64,000 nt of DNA, taken from the NCBI RefSeq assembly GCF_003014555.1, contig NZ_PYGE01000013.1:81405-145404 (forward strand), read 5' to 3'. This DNA comes from Haloactinopolyspora alba. Its GTDB lineage: Bacteria > Actinomycetota > Actinomycetes > Jiangellales > Jiangellaceae. The position numbers and the translations under genes were made by a program. Each line of letters opens with the position of its first letter. The stretch's first letter is position 1. The notes beneath the pieces are model-generated. The model searched no databases. It saw only the letters and a program-made list of their open reading frames with translations, and was not told the DNA's origin. This document shows, one piece after another, positions 6,631-15,383 of this stretch.

Positions 6631-8244
6631 TCACTCCGCGGCGGGCAGGGCGACGTCGAGCGTCAGCGGTTCGTCGGTCTTCAGCGGGTAGTTCTGGTCG
6701 TAGACGCTGACGCTGCCGGTCGGCCGGTACACGACGGTGCCCTTGGTGAACGTGTCGTTCACCTGGAACACGGCCCAGGAATCACGGCCGGCACCGGACT
6801 GCGCCGCGATCCGCTGATCTCCCACCTTCAGCGTCATCGTCGCGGCCTCGTCCAGACTCAGTTCGCCACTGCTCAGGTCGTCCGGCCGGTTGATGATCGG
6901 AACGGTCAGCCACGCCTTGCCGGACGGTGCCCAGCCCTTGGCGTAGTCGAACGGGGACAGGAAGACCTGCTGGACGGCGCCGCCGTAGTTGTAGGTGATG
7001 TCGTCGAAGAAGACCGCGTCCTCGACCTCCTTGTCGAGCTGCTCCTCGGTGCGGACGACGATCGTCTTGTTCGGCCAGGTGGTCGAGACCTGCTGCGACA
7101 GCCGCTCCCGGTCGTAAGCGACCTGCGACACGTCCGACGTCAGCGTGCCGTCGTCCAGCGACAGCGACTGATCGGCACCATCGACGGTCGCCACCAGTGA
7201 CGGCGACGCGTCCTCGGCCATCGACGCGAGCAACAGGTACTGCTGCTGCTCGTTCGTCTGGCAGGGCACCTCGTCGCAGCCCACGCCCAGGGTGTCCACC
7301 TCCATGCCGGTGCCCATGTCGAGGTTGCCGCGCACGGTCAGCCGCTGGTTCCCGGCCGCCAGCGCGAACGACGTCGAAGCGTCCCGCGGCTCCGCGGAGC
7401 CACCGCCGAACCCGAAGTACTGGTCGTCCTCGGCCGGCGCGATCTCCGGCGGCGGGCCGAACGTGACCTGCCATGCCTGCACCTGCTGCCCCTCGGCGGG
7501 CCGGTAGAACGGCACCGACGGCTCCCCCGTCGCCGTGTCATCGGATTCCTCGGCCGCACCGGTACCCCCGACGGTGCTGGAGCTCTCACCGGATTCGCTC
7601 ACCTGATCCACCACGTCCGCCGGTACCGCGTCCAGCGTCGCCGCCGCTTGGACGGTGACCGTCACCGACGGCGTGATCAGCGTGTACGGCTGCTCCAGCT
7701 GCTCGAACTCCGCGTCGACGCCGGACTGGTTCAACGGCAGCGCGACCGCCCGATCGGCGAACGGAGCCTCCGGCGCCTGCGGCTCGTCCAGCGAGTCCGC
7801 CGCCACCGGCTCACCACCGTCCGGTCGGAACAGCTCGCCACTGTCCACCGCCGTCAGCTCCGACGTCTCCGTCGCGGCCACCGTCAGCCGGAGACCGTCC
7901 TCGGTCGAGCCGTCCGCCGCCAACGGGACCGGCAACCACGCCTCGTCGGCGTTCCCGCCGATCCGCCGTACCGGCCCACAGAACGCGGTCCGATCGACCC
8001 CGTCCTCGCCGGCCTCGCGGAAGTAGCAGCGCGAATCGTCGGACACCGTCGTCGTGCCCGCGCTCACGCCGGCCTGGACCACGCCGTCGAACGCGTCGTC
8101 CGCGGAAGCCAGCACCTCCTCGGCGTTCGCGACGTCCTCGCCACCGAACCGTACCGACTCCCCTCCGCACGAGCTCACCGCCAGAGCACTGGCCGCGACC
8201 ATCACAACACTCGCGGAACGGACACGACGCGGACGCACATGCAT
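6631..8244 (-). CDS. large secreted lipoprotein of unknown function
   Basis: 537 residues from ATG 8244, which has GGAGGAG eight bases upstream; an in-frame extension to 8304 lacks a site. MHVRPRRVRSASVVM leads to a hydrophobic stretch and a lipobox-like VSSC, predicting lipid attachment at about Cys26. The mature part is acidic and Ser/Thr/Glu-rich with a low-complexity linker (SESGESSSTVGGTG), typical of actinobacterial surface lipoproteins. Repeated phrases such as PSVTVTVQAAATLDAVPADV suggest beta-rich domains. No enzyme motif was recognised. It ends three bases from the convergent ABM gene. Confidence 0.75.
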   Translation of the reverse strand: MHVRPRRVRSASVVMVAASALAVSSCGGESVRFGGEDVANAEEVLASADDAFDGVVQAGVSAGTTTVSDDSRCYFREAGEDGVDRTAFCGPVRRIGGNADEAWLPVPLAADGSTEDGLRLTVAATETSELTAVDSGELFRPDGGEPVAADSLDEPQAPEAPFADRAVALPLNQSGVDAEFEQLEQPYTLITPSVTVTVQAAATLDAVPADVVDQVSESGESSSTVGGTGAAEESDDTATGEPSVPFYRPAEGQQVQAWQVTFGPPPEIAPAEDDQYFGFGGGSAEPRDASTSFALAAGNQRLTVRGNLDMGTGMEVDTLGVGCDEVPCQTNEQQQYLLLASMAEDASPSLVATVDGADQSLSLDDGTLTSDVSQVAYDRERLSQQVSTTWPNKTIVVRTEEQLDKEVEDAVFFDDITYNYGGAVQQVFLSPFDYAKGWAPSGKAWLTVPIINRPDDLSSGELSLDEAATMTLKVGDQRIAAQSGAGRDSWAVFQVNDTFTKGTVVYRPTGSVSVYDQNYPLKTDEPLTLDVALPAAE

Positions 8245-8461
8245 GAGGTCTCCTCCGGAACTCCACTGGTCCTGCTCGTACGGCCGACCGTTTCGGGTGG
8301 CCACATACGTAAGTCACGGATGCGGCACATCCGTGACAGAGCAGTACCCTAAACGCTCACATGCGGCCGGATCGCCGAGCCCCGCCGTGAGATCACGAGT
8401 TGTTCCCGCGGGTACCTCGTCGCCGGCGACGGTTGACGCATCACGTGTCCGCCACCGCCGG

Positions 8462-9445
8462 CTACGCGCTCGCCGCCAGGGCGTCGTCGTCCGCGGCAGC
8501 ATCCTCGTCGGTCCACGCGCCCTCCGCGGGAGGGTGCTCCAGGTGCCACCGCACGGACTCGGAGACGCGGTGCGACGGTTCACCCGGAGTCCAGCCGAGC
8601 ACCTCCTGCGCCCGCGCGACGGAGACGAGCAGGTGTTGCTGCTGGACGGCTGTCAGCGCCAGGTCCTGTGGCAGGGCCGCGTCGGGCACCCGGACGAGTT
8701 CGGCGTCGGCTCCGGCGGCCCCGATGATCTGCGTGAACCAGGCAGCCAGCGGCCAGGTGCGACTCTCTCCGAGATTGAAGGTCAGTCCGTCGGCTGCCCG
8801 CGTGTCCAGGGCCGCCAGCACACCGGTGGCGAGATCGTCCACGTGGCACCGGGTCCAGAGCAGGTTACCCGCGCCGATCGGGATCTGTCGCCGGCCGGCA
8901 CGGAGCCTGCGCAACACGACGTCCTCCCGCCGTTGCCAGTCGTGCGGGCCGTAGACCAGCGGCAGCCGCAGAATCGTGGCTGCCCGGGAACACCACCGAT
9001 CCTCGACGTCGAGCTTGTCGTAGTCGTCGGGCACGTGGTTGATGCCGGCGCCCCGGTACGGATAGCGCTCGCGACGCAGCGTCGAGCTCTCCGTCAGCGG
9101 CACCGGCGACTCGCACCTGCCGTGGCGCAGTCCGGTGTGCGCCTGGTAGACGTCCTGGCTGGACAGCACCACGGTCGGCACCTCGGGCAGGACCGGCAGG
9201 ACGGCGTCGACGTCGGCGGCGCTCAGCGCCAGCGTGTCGACGACCGCGTCCGGCGCGAACGAGCGGACCCGGCCGGCGTGTGCGTGCAGGTCGCGCCGGT
9301 CGGTCCGCAGATGCTCCACCGGGACCCAGCCGTCCGGCTCGCTGCGCCCGCGGTGGACGACCAGCACGTCGTCACCACGCTCGTGCAGACGCTCGACGAT
9401 CCGCCGGCCGATGAACCAGGTGCCGCCCAGAACCAGAATCCGCAT
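8462..9445 (-). CDS. NAD-dependent epimerase/reductase (SDR, atypical)
   Basis: 327 residues. The N-terminus MRILVLGGTWFIGRRIVERL is a Rossmann dinucleotide-binding motif of the extended-SDR GGxxFIG type. An active-site-like region follows (VVLSSQDVYQAHTG and later YDKLDVEDRW, a Y..K element), then LRLPLVYGPHDWQRRED. The substrate, probably a nucleotide sugar or sugar-like compound, cannot be told. ATG 9445 is chosen because GGAG lies about ten bases before it; ATG 9454 is too close to that site. It appears to be a single-gene unit. Confidence 0.85.
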   Translation of the reverse strand: MRILVLGGTWFIGRRIVERLHERGDDVLVVHRGRSEPDGWVPVEHLRTDRRDLHAHAGRVRSFAPDAVVDTLALSAADVDAVLPVLPEVPTVVLSSQDVYQAHTGLRHGRCESPVPLTESSTLRRERYPYRGAGINHVPDDYDKLDVEDRWCSRAATILRLPLVYGPHDWQRREDVVLRRLRAGRRQIPIGAGNLLWTRCHVDDLATGVLAALDTRAADGLTFNLGESRTWPLAAWFTQIIGAAGADAELVRVPDAALPQDLALTAVQQQHLLVSVARAQEVLGWTPGEPSHRVSESVRWHLEHPPAEGAWTDEDAAADDDALAASA

Positions 9446-9819
9446 GCGTCCCATTCTCCGGCGCCCGACGTCAAATGCACCCGTCGCCGGCGGCGGAGAA
9501 GTTGCTGCGCCGCGCCGCCGACGATGGTCGCCGCCGAACATTGTGAACGGGTACGTCTACGGGCCGGTCATCGGGTGTTCACCCACGGGCATGGCCGGAA
9601 CCACTTGACCGCACGCGCGTTGCCGGTGACCCTGGTGCTTGACGGCCGGAAGTACGGGGGCCGCCGGGGCCGGGCCACGCATCCGCATCCGCATCCGGCG
9701 GACCCCGCCACAGGCATCACAGCCTGCGCAGACGCAGGAGGTCACGAGTGTCCGAGACATACGGACGGCCACATCCGCTGGCCGGCATGCGCAGATGGAT
9801 CGCACACCCGCGGCGCGGG
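9446..9819. other. gene-free stretch with a short (GCATCC)n run
   Basis: About 370 bases without a supportable gene on either strand. It contains three copies of GCATCC near 9679-9696 and a small stem (CCTGCG-CAGA-CGCAGG, 9723-9738), neither convincing as a functional element. Confidence 0.45.
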
Positions 9820-10416
9820 TCACAGACGGTCGGGTTGCTCCTCGGGGTACTCGCCGTCCTGGCATTGCTGCTGATGATGAGCATGTAGCAGCAGCCGCAC
9901 GGCTTCGTCCACGCCGAGAACTGCGGTATCCACGACGATCCTGTCGCGGTCCCATCGCTCGTATTCGCGGTTGACGATCTGCTCCCACCTCGGCAATGCG
10001 AGCCCTTCAAGGTCCGACACCCGCTCCTCGGCACGCCGGCGATGCTCGTCGGTGTCGGAGCAGACGACCTCCACCTCGAGGACGTCCGCGCCAGCCGCGA
10101 GCCCGGCGTCCCGCCACGCGTCCCGGCTGGCACGCAGCGGGTTAACGGATTCGGCGACGACGTCGAGACCGGTACGCAACTGGTCGGCAGCCACGGCGTA
10201 ACCCACCGCGTAGCCGGGCGGCGCGTCCCAGCCGTTCGTCTCCCGCGACCGGCCCTCGGCACGGTCGATGGCGACCTCGATGCTGTCGATGCGCACGTAC
10301 GCCGCTCGTAGTCGCGGAGCCAGCGTCCGGGCGACGGACGACTTCCCGGCCGCCGGAAGACCGCCAACGACGATCAGCACCGGAGCTCGACGACTGTACC
10401 CGGCTTCGGACGGCAT
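9820..10416 (-). CDS. P-loop kinase-like AAA family ATPase
   Basis: 198 residues. VLIVVGGLPAAGKSSVARTL near residues 13-32 is a Walker A motif of the gluconate/shikimate-kinase-like type. YVRIDSIE follows, the usual acceptor-binding Asp element of small-molecule kinases such as APS kinase-like or chloramphenicol phosphotransferase-like proteins. It probably phosphorylates a small molecule, but the substrate is unknown. No good Shine-Dalgarno precedes ATG 10416. GATACT lies about 14 bases upstream, so a leaderless transcript is possible. It sits 48 bases after the PhoD gene on the same strand. Confidence 0.8.
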   Translation of the reverse strand: MPSEAGYSRRAPVLIVVGGLPAAGKSSVARTLAPRLRAAYVRIDSIEVAIDRAEGRSRETNGWDAPPGYAVGYAVAADQLRTGLDVVAESVNPLRASRDAWRDAGLAAGADVLEVEVVCSDTDEHRRRAEERVSDLEGLALPRWEQIVNREYERWDRDRIVVDTAVLGVDEAVRLLLHAHHQQQCQDGEYPEEQPDRL

Positions 10417-10464
10417 CGGTGCACAGTATCGAACGTGTGGTCGCCGTTCGAGGCGACCGCCGAG

Positions 10465-12156
10465 TCACCTGCCCAGGTCGACATGCTCCTCGACGTCGTC
10501 GACCTCGTACTGCGGCCCGGCCTCCCGCCGCGTCTGCGCACGCCGGTGAACCGCCCGCGGCTCCTCGTACTCGACCGTCACACCCGGCACGCCGGCCTCG
10601 ACGACGAACTCCGCCGCGGTCCGCACGGTTGCCCCCTCGGGCTGCCACACCGTGTCGACGAGTCGAAGCGAACTCAGCATCCGGTCGCGGTCGACGTCGC
10701 ACACCATGTAGCCACGCTGGTTGTCGAAGTACTTCCAGTGCGGGCTCTCCGCCGCGATCGGCCGGTACGTCGCCTGGAACCTGTCCGGATCGGAGTTGCC
10801 GCCCGACGAGATCGACGTCCCGGTGATCTCGGCCCCGACGGCTGCCGCCGACGGGTCGTCGAAGTCGGGCTCGAGGTCGCAGACCCACGTACAGTGCCGG
10901 TCACCGGTCAATACGACCGGGTTCGACACCTGGTCGGTTCCGAACAGTTCCAGCATCCGCCGTCGCTGAACCCGGTAGCCGTCCCAGTTGTCGAAGTCGA
11001 AGACGTCCTCAGGGCCTGCCCGGCGGTCGTTCTGCGCCCACATGACCTGGTTGGCCAGCAGATTCCAGCGTGTGGAGCCGTCGGTGAGCCCGTCCACCAG
11101 CCACCGCTCCTGCTCGTCTCCGGTCATGGTCAACGAGGTGTCCGTCTCGGCAGCCTCCAACGTGGACGGCTGGTCGGAGCGGTACTGCCGGGTGTCCAGA
11201 ACATGCAGGTCGACGAGGTCGCCGAACCCGAGCCTGCGGTACAGCTGCATGTCGAGACCGCGCGGACGGGAACGCCGCCGCAACGGCATGTGCTCGTAGT
11301 ATGCCTGGAACGCGGCCTCCCGCCGGGCACGGAACTGCGCCGGGCTCTGCTTGTCCGGGTCCTGTGGGATCTCGTCGGCCCAGTTGTTGTCGACCTCATG
11401 GTCGTCCCAGGTGACGATCCACGGAAACGCCGCATGCACAGCTTGCAGGTGGACGTCACTCTTGTACTGCGCATGGCGGTTCCGGTACTCCTCGAGCGTA
11501 GTCGGTTCACCGGAGCCCTCATGGGTGCGAACCGTCGTCGTCCGCGGCTCGGACTCGTAGATGTAGTCACCGAGAAAGGCCACGAAGTCGAGGTCTTCCG
11601 CCGCCAACGCCTCGTATGCGGTGAAGTACCCGTCCTGCCAGTTCTGGCAGGACGCGAACGCGAACCGTAACGCGGACGTAGCGCCGGCCGGGGCGGTTCG
11701 GGTCCTTCCCACGGGAGAGATCCGGCCGCCGGCCCGGAACCGGTAGACGTAGTCGGCGCCCGGACGTAGGCCGTCGACCTCGACGTGGACGCTGTGCCCG
11801 AACTGAGCCAGCGCGACCTCGCGGCCGCGGCGCACGACGCGAGAGAAACGCTCGTCCTCGGCGACCTCCCACTCGACCGGGTATGCCCGAGGCGGTAGCC
11901 CGCCGCCGGCCAGCGGGTCGGGCGCCAGACGCGTCCACAGCACGACACCGTCCGGAAGCGGGTCGCCGGAGGCGACTCCCAGCGAGAACAGGTCATCGGG
12001 AAGTGCGCCACCGGTGCCGGGCGCGGCGGCGTGCGCACCGTCGGCGCGGATCAACGCCGGGCCTGCGACGGCCGCGGCCGAGGCCCCGAGTCCGGCAACG
12101 AACAGACGACGGGACAGGGGTTCGGCGCTCGATCGACGCCGGCGCGAATCGTCCAT
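10465..12156 (-). CDS. phoD: PhoD-family alkaline phosphatase/phosphodiesterase, Tat-exported
   Basis: 563 residues. The N-terminus has a twin-arginine signal (SRRLFVAGLGASAAAVAG) ending near ADGAHA. The PhoD core is complete: SCQNWQDGYFTAYEALA, VAFLGDYIYE, TWDDHEVDNNWAD, and VLTGDRHCTW near the C-terminal third, supplying ligands for the metal cluster. PhoD enzymes release phosphate from mono- and diesters outside the cell. Only the PhoD_N domain and catalytic domain are seen. No Pho box was recognised upstream. Some PhoD relatives are phospholipase D-like, so the exact substrate is open. Confidence 0.93.
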   Translation of the reverse strand: MDDSRRRRSSAEPLSRRLFVAGLGASAAAVAGPALIRADGAHAAAPGTGGALPDDLFSLGVASGDPLPDGVVLWTRLAPDPLAGGGLPPRAYPVEWEVAEDERFSRVVRRGREVALAQFGHSVHVEVDGLRPGADYVYRFRAGGRISPVGRTRTAPAGATSALRFAFASCQNWQDGYFTAYEALAAEDLDFVAFLGDYIYESEPRTTTVRTHEGSGEPTTLEEYRNRHAQYKSDVHLQAVHAAFPWIVTWDDHEVDNNWADEIPQDPDKQSPAQFRARREAAFQAYYEHMPLRRRSRPRGLDMQLYRRLGFGDLVDLHVLDTRQYRSDQPSTLEAAETDTSLTMTGDEQERWLVDGLTDGSTRWNLLANQVMWAQNDRRAGPEDVFDFDNWDGYRVQRRRMLELFGTDQVSNPVVLTGDRHCTWVCDLEPDFDDPSAAAVGAEITGTSISSGGNSDPDRFQATYRPIAAESPHWKYFDNQRGYMVCDVDRDRMLSSLRLVDTVWQPEGATVRTAAEFVVEAGVPGVTVEYEEPRAVHRRAQTRREAGPQYEVDDVEEHVDLGR

Positions 12157-12248
12157 GTCCGCACGATTCCGCCCCTGGGTAACCGCCGCTATGACTCCCG
12201 GTGACCGATCGCTGAACGGTACTGGGCAAGTCCGCCGGCTGCTGCGGG

Positions 12249-12578
12249 TCAGCCTTCGCGGATGGTCATCGAGGCGATGCGGTCGCCGGCGAGGCGGAAG
12301 GCGAAGCTGCTGCGTCCGTTGGCGTGCGTACTGCGCCAGTCGCCCACGACGGTGACGGTGTCGCCGTCCGTGGTGACCTCTTCGGGCGTGAGCACGCCGT
12401 CGGCACCCAGGAACTCGCGGTCGCTCCAGCCCTTGATCGCCTCGCGGCCGGTGAACGTCCGGCCCCAGTCGTCGACGAATCCGTCGGCGGTGAACGCGGC
12501 CAGGAACGCCTCCTCGTCGGAGCGGTTGACGGAGTCGACGAACGCCTGCACGGTCTCGGGCATCTGCGGTGTACTCAT
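12249..12578 (-). CDS. NTF2-like/SnoaL-type small protein
   Basis: 109 residues, one cone-shaped NTF2-like domain. The pattern VQAFVDSVNRSDEEAFLAAF, FTADGFVDDWGRTFTGREAI, then GDTVTVVGDW and FAFRLAGDRIASMTI is typical of the SnoaL-like DUF4440-type family. Members range from polyketide cyclases to ligand-binding or stress proteins; no catalytic dyad can be claimed here. It stands alone, with a weak ribosome site before ATG 12578. Confidence 0.85.
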   Translation of the reverse strand: MSTPQMPETVQAFVDSVNRSDEEAFLAAFTADGFVDDWGRTFTGREAIKGWSDREFLGADGVLTPEEVTTDGDTVTVVGDWRSTHANGRSSFAFRLAGDRIASMTIREG

Positions 12579-12681
12579 CGAGTCGTGAAACCCCCGTTCG
12601 CGAAGTTCGTCCGGCCGCTGACGCGCCGGTTGGGACGCGTGGAACTTTACTGCGTTCCGGAGCCCGGGGCCGGGAAGTCGC

Positions 12682-13149
12682 CTAGGTTCGCCAGCTCATC
12701 GAGAGGTCGGGGTGCTCGGTGAAGCCGAGCTTGCGGTAGAGCGGCTCACCGTCGGCGGAGGCGTGCAGATCGACTCGGGGGATGCGCTGCTCCCGGAACC
12801 ACTCGAGCAGCCCGTCCATGATCGTCCGGGCGTGCCCGAGGCGGCGATGTTCCGGATCGGTGACCACACCCATGACGTGCCCGATGCGGCCATGAGGCAG
12901 ATGCGGGCCCGGCACCCATTGCTCGATCGTCCCGTATCCGCACGCCGCAAGGCCGCTCGTGCCGTCCACGACGAGGATGCGCATGGTCTCGGCCGCCAAC
13001 TGGCCGGCCAGGACGGCGGCACAGTTGTCTCGCCATCGCGAATCAGCGGAAGGCGGGTTGAAGCTTCCACCCATGGCCTCGGCGAACACGACCCGCAACC
13101 GGACGAGCTCGCCGATGTCTGCCTCGGTTGCCGCGCGGACGTTGCTCAC
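12682..13149 (-). CDS. GNAT-family N-acetyltransferase
   Basis: 155 residues, one GNAT domain. The acetyl-CoA pyrophosphate loop is visible as VVTDPEHRRLGHARTIM at about residues 95-111, a slightly degenerate Q/RxxGxG/A (RRLGHA). The end DLHASADGEPLYRKLGFTEH is the conserved GNAT strand 6 to helix 4 turn. It probably acetylates a small amine or protein N-terminus; the substrate is unknown. It lies between two unrelated minus-strand genes and may be transcribed with the MerR gene upstream (74-base gap). Confidence 0.88.
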   Translation of the reverse strand: MSNVRAATEADIGELVRLRVVFAEAMGGSFNPPSADSRWRDNCAAVLAGQLAAETMRILVVDGTSGLAACGYGTIEQWVPGPHLPHGRIGHVMGVVTDPEHRRLGHARTIMDGLLEWFREQRIPRVDLHASADGEPLYRKLGFTEHPDLSMSWRT

Positions 13150-13223
13150 CCGACGATCCTAGGCTCCGGGTTCGAGCAGGCGTCCGACGACCCCGCTGGT
13201 GCGGACCTGACGGATCCCGCGCT

Positions 13224-14027
13224 CTACTGCCAGGTCGCGGTGTCGGGGTCGATGCCGTGGGCGCGCGCACTGGCGTCGACGATCCGGCGGAACCACGTAG
13301 CAAGGCCGGAGCGGATGCCGTCGTAGTGGGCGGCGAATCCCGGGTCGGCCTCGTACATGCGACCGAGACAGACCTGCATCTGCCTGGTGAGGGGAAAGTA
13401 CGAAGAGAAGACCTCGCGGTGCCGCTCGACGAGTTGATTCGCTTCTGCGCTCCCCGGCGTGACGCCGGAGTCCATCGCATGCACGAGAGCGCGGTCGAGG
13501 TCGGCGACGGCGTCGGCGATGGCCTGCCAATCTTCCGGACCGCGAGAGGCTGAGCGTTCGGCGTACTGCTGCCACTGCGCCGTGTCTCCGTAGCGCTGAC
13601 GAGCTTGGGCAGGCCAATCCGGGTTCCATTGGGGGCCCAGGATCTCGGCCTGCTGCTCGATGGTCAGCAGCAGGCCGCGTTCGTGAGCGTCGATCATCCG
13701 ATCCAGGGCGGCTCCGAGCTGCTGGAGGCGGTCAATTCGTTCGGCGACCTGGGTGCGCTGCGTGCGCAATGCGCCGGGCACGTCCGCGGTCGAGTCGTCC
13801 AGGACCACCCGAATCCTGTCCAAGCCGAGACCGAGTTCACGGTAGATGACGATGCGATGCAGACGTTCCAGATCACCGGCGGTGTAGAGCCGGTATCCGG
13901 CAGCCGTGCGCAGTGACGGTCGCGCCAGACCGGTCTCGTCCCAGTGGTGCAACGCACGGACCGTCACGCCCAGATGCGTCGCGACCTGACCGACGGTCAG
14001 TCCGTCGGTGTCGGCGGGATCAGGCAT
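13224..14027 (-). CDS. MerR-family regulator with TipAS effector domain
   Basis: 267 residues. The winged-helix MerR DNA-binding domain lies at about 9-77 (LTVGQVATHLGVTVRALHHW, LARPSLRTAAGYRLYTAGDL). It is followed by the antiparallel dimerisation helix and a TipAS-like antibiotic-binding domain (GPQWNPDWPAQARQRYGDTA, FSSYFPLTRQMQVCLGRMY). TipA-type proteins bind drugs, often thiopeptides, and activate their own promoter. The gene overlaps the end of the VOC gene, so the two are one operon; ATG 14036 is an alternative start. A MerR-type palindrome sits in the operon promoter (14573-14594). A TipAS regulator so near a thiopeptide-like RiPP operon is suggestive but not proof of a link. Confidence 0.88.
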   Translation of the reverse strand: MPDPADTDGLTVGQVATHLGVTVRALHHWDETGLARPSLRTAAGYRLYTAGDLERLHRIVIYRELGLGLDRIRVVLDDSTADVPGALRTQRTQVAERIDRLQQLGAALDRMIDAHERGLLLTIEQQAEILGPQWNPDWPAQARQRYGDTAQWQQYAERSASRGPEDWQAIADAVADLDRALVHAMDSGVTPGSAEANQLVERHREVFSSYFPLTRQMQVCLGRMYEADPGFAAHYDGIRSGLATWFRRIVDASARAHGIDPDTATWQ

Positions 14028-14556
14028 GCTCCTCATTGTCGCCGCGACCGACGCCCGGGGGTGTGATCCCGACGGCTTCAAGGTTCCGCGCCTCCTGACT
14101 GTCCGGGTCGAACGGCTTCGCCGCGGTGAAGACGATCCGTGCGTTCTCGGGGGTGATCACCTCCGCATCGCGGGTGTTCCAGGGGGTGTCACGCGGACCG
14201 TCGACCGAGTCCGGGCGCAGCGCACGACAGGTCTCGACGACGGAGTCGACCTGGCTGAGCACGCACGCGAAACTGAAGCTCACCGCTGGTGCCTGCTCCG
14301 GGACGCTTTCCGCCGAGACGAGGAGCACGTCCTGGAACGCCCACCGGCGCAGGTGCACGAGCGTGCCGGGGATGCCGAACAGCTCGAAGAACCCGAGCCC
14401 GCGAACCCAGAAGTCCACGGACGCCGCCAAGTCGCTGGTGGGGATCGTCGCGAACGCGGGCATTCCGTAGATGCCACGGAACGGCTCCGGCGGAACCGCG
14501 TCCGGGCCGGGTGCGGGCACGGGACTCATCTCGAACGCGTTGTAGTGGTCGCTCAT
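14020..14556 (-). CDS. VOC-family (glyoxalase/bleomycin resistance-like) protein
   Basis: 178 residues from ATG 14556. MPAFATIPTSDLAASVDFWVRGLGFFELFGI is the usual first beta-alpha-beta unit of a VOC domain, shown here by its key part SDLAASVDFWVRGLGF. The second half has CVLSQVDSVVETC and PENARIVFTA. Such proteins are metal enzymes or drug-binding resistance proteins. The partner MerR/TipAS regulator in the same operon fits a drug-binding or resistance role by inference. The promoter is a 19-bp-spaced MerR type; its -10 lies only seven bases from the ATG, so the transcript may be leaderless. Confidence 0.85.
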   Translation of the reverse strand: MSDHYNAFEMSPVPAPGPDAVPPEPFRGIYGMPAFATIPTSDLAASVDFWVRGLGFFELFGIPGTLVHLRRWAFQDVLLVSAESVPEQAPAVSFSFACVLSQVDSVVETCRALRPDSVDGPRDTPWNTRDAEVITPENARIVFTAAKPFDPDSQEARNLEAVGITPPGVGRGDNEEHA

Positions 14557-14563
14557 GCGCCTC

Positions 14564-14594
14564 ACCCTTCAGCCTCACGCTGCGTGAGGGTCAA
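14564..14594 (-). promoter_or_regulatory. MerR-type promoter/operator of the VOC-TipAS operon
   Basis: On the minus strand, -35 TTGACC (14594-14589) and a weak -10 AAGGGT (14569-14564) are separated by 19 bp. The spacer region holds the perfect inverted repeat CCTCACGC-A-GCGTGAGG (14589-14573). The overlong spacer with a central palindrome is the mark of MerR-activated promoters. The downstream MerR/TipAS protein is the natural candidate to bind it. Confidence 0.7.
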
Positions 14595-14678
14595 GCCGAG
14601 TCCGTGAATCCCATCCTGGGCCGGCGACGCGGCCAGCGCCGGCCCAGGCACATCCGGAGCACCACACGGTCGCCCGGC

Positions 14679-15293
14679 TCACCGGCCGTCGGTGCGTGCG
14701 GCGTCGATCACCCCGTGAACCGCGCGTTCGACACGCGCGGCGGCGCCGTCCGCGTCGGGCTGCCCGGCGTCCAGCCAGGCGATCACCGCCTCGAGGGCCA
14801 TCGTCGGGGCGAGCTGGGCCGCCCAGTCCCGCCACGGACCCTCGGGTATCGAGTCGGCGAGATGGCGGTCGGTGACCTCGGTCGAGGCGGCCCGGAGCGC
14901 GTCGGTCACGTCGCGGAACTCCGGCTCGCGGGCCGCGTGCCGGAACAGCAGCCGGAACCCGTCCGGGTCGTCGGCGGCGGCACGCAGCATCGCGGGGATG
15001 CTGCTGTCGTCGAAATCGTCGGTCCCGACGGTGTCGGCGAGCCGGGTGCATGCCCGGTCGAGCACGGCCCGGTACAGGTCGGCCTTCGAGGCGAAATGCC
15101 GGTAGACGATCACATGCGTGACGCCGGCCTCGGCGGCCACGTCGTCCAGGCCGGTGGCGGCGAAGCCCGCGCGCGCGAACGCTCGGGTGGCCGCGGCGAG
15201 GATCTGCTCGCGCCGTTCGGCCCGCGGCAGGCGTCGCGCCTGTTGCCTGCGGCCGGCTGCCGCTGTCCGGTCGGGACGACCGTCGGTTGCCAT
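14679..15293 (-). CDS. TetR-family transcriptional regulator
   Basis: 204 residues from ATG 15293; an in-frame extension to 15326 would run into the divergent promoter. The TetR helix-turn-helix lies at about residues 25-72 (RREQILAAATRAFARAGFA, then DDVAAEAGVTHVIVYRHF). The C-terminal ligand domain is Asp/Ala-rich (ACTRLADTVGTDDFDDSSIP). It is transcribed away from the cytochrome P450 gene across a 90-base AT-rich gap, so it probably represses the P450 gene and itself in response to the P450 substrate or product. Confidence 0.9.
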   Translation of the reverse strand: MATDGRPDRTAAAGRRQQARRLPRAERREQILAAATRAFARAGFAATGLDDVAAEAGVTHVIVYRHFASKADLYRAVLDRACTRLADTVGTDDFDDSSIPAMLRAAADDPDGFRLLFRHAAREPEFRDVTDALRAASTEVTDRHLADSIPEGPWRDWAAQLAPTMALEAVIAWLDAGQPDADGAAARVERAVHGVIDAARTDGR

Positions 15294-15332
15294 CACCCCT
15301 CCTCTTGTTAAAGGCAGGATATACACGTAGTT

Positions 15333-15352
15333 TGTTTATGTTCTCTTATACA
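15333..15352. promoter_or_regulatory. AT-rich imperfect palindrome between tetR and the P450 gene
   Basis: TGTTTATGTTCTCTTATACA is an imperfect 20-bp inverted repeat (outer TGTnTA/TAnACA arms). It lies in an unusually AT-rich gap between two divergent genes, where a TetR operator is expected. The arms have mismatches, so this is only a candidate. Confidence 0.35.
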
Positions 15353-15383
15353 AGATTGAGTAAATGAGACAGAGGAGGCCACG

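Noticed and set aside
8418..8431. CGTCGCCGGCGACG palindrome after the epimerase gene as a terminator
   Set aside because: It has no loop, is short and consists of common GC-rich words; chance is more likely.
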